From: a virus
Length of the DNA stretch: 23,327 nt
IMG/VR virus record: IMGVR_UViG_3300017740_000083
Span: 1-23,327 of that record
Strand: one strand, 5' to 3'
Part shown: positions 15,546 to 21,257 of the stretch, in pieces
Layout of the letters: each line of letters starts with the position of its first letter
Numbering within the stretch: position 1 is the first letter of the stretch
Notes under the pieces: model-generated
What the model was told of the DNA's origin: nothing
What the model saw: only the letters and a program-made list of their open reading frames with translations
Databases searched by the model: none
Position numbers and translations under genes: made by a program

Positions 15546-15706
15546 GATTTTTTATCCTTTAATAAATTATCCAGAGGATGCTCTGGTAAATTAAATTTTT
15601 TCTTTCTTTCTTTTTCTCTTTTTTCTTTTAGTTCATTAAACTCAAACTCAAGTTGTTCTTCTGTATTTTCTTGTTTTTTCTGCGATTCTCTTTGGTTGCT
15701 TAACAT
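15527..15706 (-). CDS. Small charged coiled-coil protein, 59 aa
   Basis: Start assigned at the ATG at 15706; a further upstream ATG at 15757 would make a 76-aa product but overlap the 82-aa gene by 110 nt. The product (MLSNQRESQKKQENTEEQ...) is a highly charged helix (EFNELKEKREKERKKK) followed by FNLPEHPLDNLLKDKKSWKK, which looks like a folded or binding tail. It overlaps the 82-aa gene by 59 nt in another frame and the 209-aa gene by 19 nt. Without it there would be about 100 nt of gap in an otherwise packed operon, which supports it, but the overlap lowers confidence. Confidence 0.6.
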   Translation of the reverse strand: MLSNQRESQKKQENTEEQLEFEFNELKEKREKERKKKFNLPEHPLDNLLKDKKSWKKKT

Positions 15707-15896
15707 GTTGTTTTCCCTTTCGAGTGCCTTTACGTTTAGCTTTAGTTGTAGCAGCATATTCGGCTGCAGTCAGAGACTTAATAGCAGCTGACGGAAGATA
15801 ACGTTCTCCTGTCTCACTACTTTTTTTTCCAGATTTAGTTCGCCATACTTGTTTTGTCCACTGTTTAAGAGATTTTTGAGATTTTTTTAAGGCCAT
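15648..15896 (-). CDS. Small basic conserved viral protein, 82 aa
   Basis: Strongly basic (MALKKSQKSLKQWTKQVWRT at the start, KRIAEKTRKYRRTT at the end). The core SGKKSSETGERYLPSAAIKS, followed by LTAAEYAATTKAKRKGTRKGK, is a pattern I know from many aquatic phages and some giant viruses; it may correspond to DUF5872, from memory and unverified. Function unknown; charge suggests nucleic-acid binding. It is the first gene after the exact-consensus promoter at 15902-15930. Only 5 nt separate the -10 hexamer from the ATG, and there is no Shine-Dalgarno sequence, so its mRNA from that promoter would be leaderless or nearly so. Confidence 0.85.
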   Translation of the reverse strand: MALKKSQKSLKQWTKQVWRTKSGKKSSETGERYLPSAAIKSLTAAEYAATTKAKRKGTRKGKQHVKQPKRIAEKTRKYRRTT

Positions 15897-15901
15897 ATTA
15901 T

Positions 15902-15930
15902 ATTATACCATACTATATAAGAGTTGTCAA
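15902..15930 (-). promoter_or_regulatory. Exact-consensus sigma70 promoter
   Basis: On the - strand: TTGACA (15930-15925), a 17-nt spacer (15924-15908) and TATAAT (15907-15902). All 12 hexamer bases and the spacer match the bacterial housekeeping consensus. It fills the 37-nt gap between the 61-aa gene stop and the 82-aa gene start. The expected start of transcription, about 7 nt past the -10, falls at or within 2-3 nt of the ATG at 15896. It would drive the 82-aa, 59-aa, 209-aa, 623-aa and 1278-aa genes and what follows. I found no second match of this quality near other gene starts. Confidence 0.85.
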
Positions 15931-15933
15931 TAG

Positions 15934-16119
15934 TTAACTTTTGTAACCACCACCAGCAGCTTTGTATTGTTTAGCCAACATTTGTGCTTTACGAGCAGAC
16001 CATTGACCAGCTTTACCACCTTTAGTACCAGCTTTAATTTTATTAAATAATCTTTTACGCATTCCAGGTTTAGTATAGTTACCTGCTGCATTTACTTTAC
16101 TTTTAGGTTTAGTAGCCAT
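15934..16119 (-). CDS. Small basic conserved viral protein, 61 aa
   Basis: MATKPKSKVNAAGNYTKPGM, then RKRLFNKIKAGTKGGKAGQW and SARKAQMLAKQYKAAGGGYKS. The KGGKxGQWSARKAQxLAxxYKxAGGGY core is one I know from phages and nucleocytoplasmic large DNA viruses. Very basic, with no acidic residues visible, so DNA or RNA binding is likely by charge, but no activity is known. Ribosome site AAGGAAAA lies about 7 nt before the ATG. The stop is 3 nt before the -35 of the promoter. Confidence 0.85.
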   Translation of the reverse strand: MATKPKSKVNAAGNYTKPGMRKRLFNKIKAGTKGGKAGQWSARKAQMLAKQYKAAGGGYKS

Positions 16120-16133
16120 TTGTTATTTTCCTT

Positions 16134-16277
16134 TTATATTTTTTGCCACTGTTGTTTCAAAGTTTGTTTTAATTGATTTCTTGATAACTTCTTTTTATTA
16201 GGAAGTATTTGACTTTGATTTTGATTTGTTTGCAACAGGCTTTTTGCTATTGGATTGCTTTTAAGTTTTTGGTCCAT
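16134..16277 (-). CDS. Small basic Gln/Lys-rich protein, 47 aa
   Basis: Found by reading the - strand between the 83-aa and 61-aa genes. It starts 1 nt after the upstream stop (TAAGATG), runs MDQKLKSNPIAKSLLQTNQN and continues with QSQILPNKKKLSRNQLKQTL and KQQWQKI. It ends 14 nt before the next start. Rich in Lys, Gln and Asn and free of Glu. No family recognised. Exact filling of the gap and coupling to both neighbours support it as a real gene of the small basic cluster. Confidence 0.7.
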   Translation of the reverse strand: MDQKLKSNPIAKSLLQTNQNQSQILPNKKKLSRNQLKQTLKQQWQKI

Positions 16278-16278
16278 C

Positions 16279-16530
16279 TTACCAAGCTTTACAACTCCAG
16301 TATCTAGCTGTTAGTTTACTAAGTTTACCTTTATCACATCCATGTCTAGCTCTAAAAGATTTTTTACGAGCTGGTATGTTCTTTTTAATCTTCATATTAG
16401 CATCACCAAAACGAATCATCTTAATAGTCTTACCTTCTTTAGCTAACACTACAGACTTCTTACCGCCTTTAATAGAACGTTTTGGTTTATTGTAACCAGA
16501 AAATCTTTCTCCTCTGTATTCAATAGACAT
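16279..16530 (-). CDS. Small basic conserved phage protein, 83 aa
   Basis: MSIEYRGERFSGYNKPKRSI, then KKSVVLAKEGKTIKMIRFGD and ARKKSFRARHGCDKGKLSKL, ending TARYWSCKAW. The KKSFRARHxCD...ARYWSCKAW end with two cysteines and a His (Cys65, Cys80, His63) is a pattern I recall from many marine phages; it could bind a metal or fold as a small zinc-ribbon-like unit, unproven. It starts in a TAATG overlap with the 450-aa gene and is followed 1 nt after its stop by the 47-aa gene. Function unknown. Confidence 0.85.
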   Translation of the reverse strand: MSIEYRGERFSGYNKPKRSIKGGKKSVVLAKEGKTIKMIRFGDANMKIKKNIPARKKSFRARHGCDKGKLSKLTARYWSCKAW

Positions 16531-17882
16531 TATGCGTATTTACTACTTCCTTGTATATCTAATTTTTGTCTATCAAAACCATCTTGAAGAGCTTTAGTTA
16601 GTAGTGAACCACTTTTGTTATAACTTCCTTTTGAATCACCATAACTAGCTCCATAAGCTTCTAAAGAAGAATCACCATAACCAGTACTATAAGAAGCATA
16701 AGCATCTTCTTGATTGTCTGCTGCTAAATAAGATGAAGCATAATCAAGTGCTTTAGTTTTTCCTTTATCAAGTAAACTACTTGTTTTAGCTTTAGCACTT
16801 ATATCATAAACAGGTGCATCACCTACACTAGTATAACTACCTGTTTGCCACATAGAAGCATCTCCTACTCCACCTTGTGTTGATGATAGTTTAGCTTTTG
16901 AACCAGTATAACTATATTGAGTAGCTGAATCCATATGAGGATTAGGTTGAGAAACTGTAAAGTCTCCTGAACTTGAGTAATCAATATCCCATGTTGTTTT
17001 TGTTTTACCTGGTCCTGTAACTTGTGTAGTAGAAGTCATACCATTATTTTTTGTATACTCATGTGCACTAAAGTCATCAAGTTTATAATCTTGTTTAATA
17101 GTGTTATGATATCTTTGAGCATCAGGTGTCATGTTTTGATAAATACCTTGTTTACTCCAAGCAGCATTTAAAATATTATATGACTGTGCATTAGCAGCAT
17201 TAGCTACTGCCATATTAACACCACCAGTACTAACTACTCCACTAGCACCTGCAACAAAATTACCTGTAGCTTTTGTTACTTGAGCAGCTATTGTACCAGG
17301 AGCACCACGAGCACCAGTTAAAACAGTTTGAGATACAAGTTTTTGTGTACCCATACCTGCACGACCACTAAGTACATCACCAGTTCCACCTACAAGATTT
17401 TTAAATCCTTCTGAAAAATTTCCTTGACCAAAACTTCCCACAGTTTTAGATAAAGTTTGTGTTATACCTTTGTAAGTACTACCAACAAATTGAGCACCTT
17501 TATAAGCATAACTACCTAAAGTTTTCATAGCACCTCCTAGTCCTGAAGCAAATCCAGGTGCAACTCCACCAGGCATAAGGAAACTTCCAAGGTTACCCCA
17601 GGCTGTACTAGCTATACCGCCTAAACCTCCCATCAGCCAAGGCATAGCAAAAGATAAGGCCATCATCCCTATTGGACCTATCTTATTACTAAACTTAGCA
17701 AACTTAGTCATAGCACTCTTGCCAAATTTTTTAATTCCTTCCCAAGTTTTTTTACCAAGTTTTTTAATTCCTTTGGCAACTTTTTTTACAACCTTAGTAA
17801 TAGGATTTTTTTTGACAACTTTCTTGACAACTTTTTTTACTTTTTTCTTTACTTTTTTTATTGCTTTAACTACTGAACCCAT
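16530..17882 (-). CDS. Probable virion protein with Lys-rich, membrane-active-looking N-terminus, 450 aa
   Basis: The first 67 residues hold about 26 lysines in a repeating helical pattern (AIKKVKKKVKKVVKKVVKK, VVKKVAKGIKKLGKK, WEGIKKFGKSAMTKFAKF). They are followed directly by a hydrophobic Gly-rich segment (residues about 68-115, GPIGMMALSFAMPWLMGGLG). This cationic amphipathic plus hydrophobic pairing resembles membrane-permeabilising peptides. The middle and C-terminal parts are Gly/Ser/Thr/Tyr-rich, with YASYSTGYGDSSLEAYGASY, probably fibrous or disordered. No enzymatic domain. The start overlaps the end of the HlyC-like acyltransferase gene by 17 nt, with GGAG 9 nt upstream. A virion ejection or penetration protein is the best guess; the lysines could also simply bind DNA. 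Confidence 0.82.
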   Translation of the reverse strand: MGSVVKAIKKVKKKVKKVVKKVVKKNPITKVVKKVAKGIKKLGKKTWEGIKKFGKSAMTKFAKFSNKIGPIGMMALSFAMPWLMGGLGGIASTAWGNLGSFLMPGGVAPGFASGLGGAMKTLGSYAYKGAQFVGSTYKGITQTLSKTVGSFGQGNFSEGFKNLVGGTGDVLSGRAGMGTQKLVSQTVLTGARGAPGTIAAQVTKATGNFVAGASGVVSTGGVNMAVANAANAQSYNILNAAWSKQGIYQNMTPDAQRYHNTIKQDYKLDDFSAHEYTKNNGMTSTTQVTGPGKTKTTWDIDYSSSGDFTVSQPNPHMDSATQYSYTGSKAKLSSTQGGVGDASMWQTGSYTSVGDAPVYDISAKAKTSSLLDKGKTKALDYASSYLAADNQEDAYASYSTGYGDSSLEAYGASYGDSKGSYNKSGSLLTKALQDGFDRQKLDIQGSSKYA

Positions 17883-18321
17883 AGTCTTTTTCTCCTTTTG
17901 TAAATGCGTATCCTTGTTTTTTAACTTTTACTTCGCCAAACTTATCTTGACCTAAACGTATCCAATTTATTTTTTGTTTATCACCAACTTGCTCAGCTAA
18001 ATTTCTTTGTGTCCACCTATGTAATGTAAGAACACTACCATCATTACATATAGTATCCATGTGCCATATATTTTTTCCATTATTCCACCAGCTTTCATTT
18101 TCTATTATACCTGTGCGTTTAAATCTTTTAGAAGATTCATTGTTCATAAAAGCCCAACTAGTATAAGCAAAAGGTCTATCGCCTCTTCTAAAAACTCTAT
18201 ACTGATTAAGTTTTATTGGTGGTAAAACTTGTTGTAAGATGTGTTCAACATCTCCTTTAAATATATCTTTGTATATATTAGCAGTTCCAACTAAATGAAC
18301 TGCAGCTTCTACATCATTCAT
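17866..18321 (-). CDS. HlyC-like toxin-activating lysine acyltransferase family protein
   Basis: A 151-aa protein aligning with HlyC, which moves fatty acyl groups from acyl-ACP to internal lysines of RTX toxins. Matches include VLPPIKLNQYRVFRRGDRPF (HlyC VLPAIRANQYVLLTRDNYP), AYTSWAFMNNES (AYCSWANLSLEN) and W..GKNIWHMD (W..GDRKWFID). Asp89 corresponds to the HlyC catalytic-site Asp92. The catalytic His of HlyC (His23, in PLHRNW) is not conserved: the best alignment, needing a short insertion, puts Tyr17 there; His9 and His27 are nearby candidates. The family match is clear by eye; acyltransferase activity is uncertain. It lies between the 671-aa protein and the Lys-rich 450-aa protein, overlapping the latter, so that protein is the natural candidate substrate. 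An A-rich leader with no Shine-Dalgarno sequence precedes the start. Confidence 0.82.
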   Translation of the reverse strand: MNDVEAAVHLVGTANIYKDIFKGDVEHILQQVLPPIKLNQYRVFRRGDRPFAYTSWAFMNNESSKRFKRTGIIENESWWNNGKNIWHMDTICNDGSVLTLHRWTQRNLAEQVGDKQKINWIRLGQDKFGEVKVKKQGYAFTKGEKDYGFSS

Positions 18322-18337
18322 TGTTTTTTTTTTATTA

Positions 18338-20353
18338 TTATAATAAAGTTATAGCAAACTCAGCTAACTTTTTAATATTAGCGTACCTATCTTTTTCTGC
18401 AGATTGTTCATTACCAAGCGCTGCAATAGCTATTTTAGCTTTTCTATCTTCTTCATTTTCTGATGACTCGTACTCCCACTTTGCAGCATCTCTCATTTCT
18501 TGCCATAAAAAAGACAATCCTTGATTACTAAGATTAAAAGCATTCATTGCATTAGCTTGATTAACTGCGTTAACTCCAGCAGTATTAGCAGTATTAGTTT
18601 GTCTACGCCATTGTACATTTGATTGCTCAATAGCCATAGAATTTTGTACATTAAACTGGTCTTTTTGAAATGCAAGATTAGAATTAAACTGTGCTATTTG
18701 TGAATTCATAGAATCTTGTAGTCGTTCAGCTTCAAGAGCATTACCCACATTTTGTGCAGATATTGTATTAGCTTGTGTATTATTAAACTGTGTCATTGCA
18801 TCAGCACGAGCTGCATTATTTTGTGAAATAGTAGAAGCAAGATTAGCCATAAATTGGTCAGTTTGCATATCACTAGTTGCATTAAATTGACTAGCTGCAT
18901 TAAGAGAAGCTTGGTCAGATAACATAGCTTGTTGTCTTTGTTGTGCAGTTAACATAGCAGCTTGTTGTTTATTACTAAGATTAGTCATGTCAAGTTGTAA
19001 AAATGATTGAGCATTTAATACTTGAGCTTGTTGTTTGTTAGTAAGATTAGCCATATCCATAGCAGCAAGATTGGCTGCATTTTGCATTACAGCTTGTTGT
19101 GAGTTACTAAGATTTTGTAAACCAAAAGTTCTAAATAAATTAGAGTTAGATATTACAGCTTGTTGTTTATTATTAAGATTAAGAACATCAAGACCTGCAA
19201 CAGTTTGAGCATTAGCAAGAGCAACAGATTGTTTGTTGTTCATTCCTGCTAATTCCATTTGTTGTTTTAACTCAGCATTACCTACAGATGTTTGTTGATT
19301 ATTAGCAAGGTTTTGTAAACGAACTTGTTGTGCTTGAGACGCACTAGCAACAATAGCTTGTTGTTGATTATTTAAATTAGCCATTAACAACTGTTGTGTA
19401 TTTTGTCCAGTTTGTATAGCAGCTTCTTGAGTAAACTGTGCACCTGTTAACTGTGCTTGAAATTGTTGTTGTTTACTTAATACTTCAGCTTGTTGTTGAT
19501 TGTTAAGATTAGCCATTGCAGCTTGTTGTAACTGTGTAGCATTAGCTTGAGCAATTGGAATAGCACTTTGAATAATAGAATTAACTAAAGCTTCTCGTCC
19601 AATAGAAGAACGACTCATACCTCTTGATGCAAGATTTTTATCTACAGCTTCAACAGCAGCTCTTGCCCATGTAGGAATAGTACCACTATCAATACCATCT
19701 AATAACTTTTCCATTTGACCTGACACAAGTGTATCAGCAGGAAGTGAAGCTATCTGTGCATTAACAGCAGCAGGTTGACTTACAGTTGCAGCAGTTATTG
19801 CCGCTGGATTAGTTCCAACAGCTCCTTGAATATTAGAAGGAAGACTTGCAGTTTGTGCAGCTATTGTAGCTTTTTGTCCAGTAATAGCAGCAGCTAAAGC
19901 TTTACTATTAATAGTACCTTGTGCAGCATTTGCTATTGCAGTTGCCGCAGGATTTGCAGAAGCACCTGTAACACTAGAAGCAGTACCAGATTGAGCAGCT
20001 ACTTGTCTAGTTGCAGCAAGATTAGTTTGAGAAGCACCTGTTGCTACTTGTCCTTGACCTACTCTAGCAGCAGTCATAGTTGTTGGCTGAAGTGTGGTAG
20101 GAGTTGCAGCAGTTGCTGAAGTACCTGCAGTTGCACCAGTAATAGTGCCAGCAGATATACCTTGAGTTCCTACAGCTGTAGTACCTGCTTGAGTAGCAGC
20201 ACCTTGTAATTCATTAGACTGAACAGTTTGTTTAGTATAAGTTTGTTTAGCTTTTGATGCTATTTTAGGGTCAGCTACTTGTTCAGAAAGATAATCAGGT
20301 ATTTTTTTACTACCTATTTTTCCTCTAGCTTTTGATTCAGTTGGTATTGCCAT
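18338..20353 (-). CDS. Ala/Gln/Asn-rich repeat protein, probable virion protein, 671 aa
   Basis: After a short basic head (MAIPTESKARGKIGSKKIPD), residues about 45-210 are Ala/Thr/Gly/Gln-rich low complexity. Residues about 225-265 contain NLASRGMSRSSIGREALVNS and IIQSAIPIAQ, a pattern I associate with phage internal or tail-linked proteins. From about residue 275 to 465 it is built from 22-residue repeats (core NLxNKQQAxxxNA), then a Gln/Asn-rich helical section to the C-terminus. No cysteine, no enzyme motif. Probably a long helical virion protein, either a tail/needle component or an ejected core protein. It starts 3 nt after the 47-aa gene. Confidence 0.82.
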   Translation of the reverse strand: MAIPTESKARGKIGSKKIPDYLSEQVADPKIASKAKQTYTKQTVQSNELQGAATQAGTTAVGTQGISAGTITGATAGTSATAATPTTLQPTTMTAARVGQGQVATGASQTNLAATRQVAAQSGTASSVTGASANPAATAIANAAQGTINSKALAAAITGQKATIAAQTASLPSNIQGAVGTNPAAITAATVSQPAAVNAQIASLPADTLVSGQMEKLLDGIDSGTIPTWARAAVEAVDKNLASRGMSRSSIGREALVNSIIQSAIPIAQANATQLQQAAMANLNNQQQAEVLSKQQQFQAQLTGAQFTQEAAIQTGQNTQQLLMANLNNQQQAIVASASQAQQVRLQNLANNQQTSVGNAELKQQMELAGMNNKQSVALANAQTVAGLDVLNLNNKQQAVISNSNLFRTFGLQNLSNSQQAVMQNAANLAAMDMANLTNKQQAQVLNAQSFLQLDMTNLSNKQQAAMLTAQQRQQAMLSDQASLNAASQFNATSDMQTDQFMANLASTISQNNAARADAMTQFNNTQANTISAQNVGNALEAERLQDSMNSQIAQFNSNLAFQKDQFNVQNSMAIEQSNVQWRRQTNTANTAGVNAVNQANAMNAFNLSNQGLSFLWQEMRDAAKWEYESSENEEDRKAKIAIAALGNEQSAEKDRYANIKKLAEFAITLL
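18959..19222 (-). repeat. Tandem 66-nt coding repeats in the 671-aa protein
   Basis: The marker AGCTTGTTGT (+ strand reading), which ends each NxxxxQQA codon block, recurs at 18959, 19025, 19091 and 19157, exactly 66 nt apart, with decayed copies continuing to about 19540. Each unit codes 22 residues of the form NLxNKQQAxxxNAxxxxxLxx. The units are imperfect at DNA level, so this is an old, selected protein repeat. Confidence 0.85.
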
Positions 20354-20356
20354 AAT

Positions 20357-20500
20357 TTATCTTCTCTTTCCTTGACCTCGGTAAGGTTTGAAGTTTGCTT
20401 TCTTTTTCTTATTCATAGTACTAGTTATTGGATGTCTGCCTATTGAAGTTCCCTTTAGTACAGGGACATGTCCTTCTTGTGATTTCCAAATCTTTGCCAT
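20357..20500 (-). CDS. Small basic protein, 47 aa
   Basis: Translating the - strand between the 67-aa and 671-aa genes gives MAKIWKSQEGHVPVLKGTSI, then GRHPITSTMNKKKKANFKPY and RGQGKRR. It begins 3 nt after the upstream stop and ends 3 nt before the next ATG. The tail (KKKKANFKPYRGQGKRR) is strongly basic and suggests nucleic-acid binding. No family recognised. Its tight fit between neighbours and non-repetitive sequence support it as a real gene. Confidence 0.72.
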   Translation of the reverse strand: MAKIWKSQEGHVPVLKGTSIGRHPITSTMNKKKKANFKPYRGQGKRR

Positions 20501-20503
20501 TAA

Positions 20504-20707
20504 TTACATAAAAGTTCTTAAAACAATAAACATCATCTGAGCAAAGACAGTAGTACCAATAAACCATACTAAAGCACGCAGTTGTCGCATGTCTTTTTCA
20601 ATATGAAATAAATGATTGTCCTTTAAAACTCCTAGTTTACTATCCATTAGTTCAAGTTTACCTTCTATTCTTATTATTGCTTCTTTGTTATCTTGCTCAG
20701 TTGTCAT
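20504..20707 (-). CDS. Small C-terminally anchored membrane protein (XhlA-like plan), 67 aa
   Basis: A soluble charged N-terminal coiled coil (NKEAIIRIEGKLELMDSKLG, HLFHIEKDMRQLRALV) is followed by one C-terminal membrane segment (about residues 47-66, WFIGTTVFAQMMFIVLRT). This plan matches haemolysin XhlA-like proteins found beside holins, and is also used by other small membrane-tethered phage proteins. It begins 4 nt after the 71-aa gene stop. Role not provable; it lies far from the other putative lysis genes, next to the fibre region. Confidence 0.72.
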   Translation of the reverse strand: MTTEQDNKEAIIRIEGKLELMDSKLGVLKDNHLFHIEKDMRQLRALVWFIGTTVFAQMMFIVLRTFM

Positions 20708-20711
20708 AAGA

Positions 20712-20927
20712 TTAACTTTCTTTTTTAACTTCTTCTTCTTTATTTTCTTCTTTTGGAAGTTCTTTTTTAAGAAGAGAAGTATAGTGTTCCCCTAAAACTT
20801 TTAAGTTATCAAACTTTAAATTAAGGGCAGTCTGTTCTTGACCTATATTTCTTAACTGCATAAAAGCATACTTGCCATTATCACTTAAGTTATTTTCGTC
20901 GTATTCTTTATTGTCTATTGTAAACAT
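20712..20927 (-). CDS. Small DUF6447-like protein, 71 aa
   Basis: MFTIDNKEYDENNLSDNGKY, then AFMQLRNIGQEQTALNLKFD and a helix ending in a Glu/Lys-rich tail. The opening (I-D-x-K-E-Y-D-x-x-x-L-S-D) followed by one long helix is typical of small phage proteins I know as DUF6447; recalled from memory. Unknown function, often near tail fibre genes. AAGGAAAAC sits directly before the ATG. It is preceded by a 32-nt gap with nothing notable. Confidence 0.75.
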   Translation of the reverse strand: MFTIDNKEYDENNLSDNGKYAFMQLRNIGQEQTALNLKFDNLKVLGEHYTSLLKKELPKEENKEEEVKKES

Positions 20928-20959
20928 TGTTTTCCTTTTTCTTCGCCCAATATTTTAAT

Positions 20960-21256
20960 TTAGCTTAATGTTGAAACATCAAAACTATTGTCAACTGTGT
21001 CAGCTACTGGTGGGTTCTTGTGTACGTTATGTTTTTTTGCAAACATATCATCCCAATGTGCCTCATCCATAAGTGTCAACAATTCAGCTTTTGTATAATC
21101 ACCCGGTGCTTTTGATGGTGTGTCTATCTTTTCAGATTTTTTAAATGTATGAGAAAAGTCACCGTCAGTATATTTATACTCAACGGACCATTCTGTAACA
21201 TTACCATCAGCATTTTTTTTAGGTTTAGCCGATACCCATTGTTTAGTTACTGCCAT
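20960..21256 (-). CDS. Hypothetical fibre-adjacent protein, 98 aa
   Basis: MAVTKQWVSAKPKKNADGNV begins a beta-like domain (VTEWSVEYKYTDGDFSHTFK), and a C-terminal helix follows (YTKAELLTLMDEAHWDDMFA). It starts 1 nt after the fibre stop with AAAGGAG in the fibre's last codons, so it is translationally coupled to the fibre. Size and location suit a fibre-assembly chaperone or a small fibre/virion accessory; no sequence motif decides. Its beta-then-helix plan resembles the partial protein on the other side of the fibre gene. Confidence 0.75.
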   Translation of the reverse strand: MAVTKQWVSAKPKKNADGNVTEWSVEYKYTDGDFSHTFKKSEKIDTPSKAPGDYTKAELLTLMDEAHWDDMFAKKHNVHKNPPVADTVDNSFDVSTLS

Positions 21257-21257
21257 A

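Noticed and set aside
15660-15690. A AAA AAC heptamer in the gene overlap as a -1 frameshift site
   Set aside because: The heptamer is not in the phase needed by the 82-aa frame, and the second gene has its own ATG.
18321-18345. TATAAT-like sequence just before the acyltransferase start
   Set aside because: No recognisable -35 at 16-18 nt spacing; the match arises from an A/T-rich stop region.
18959-19540. Regularly spaced DNA repeats that could suggest a CRISPR array
   Set aside because: The repeats are in frame, imperfect, directly tandem and lie within a long coding gene, as expected for protein repeats.
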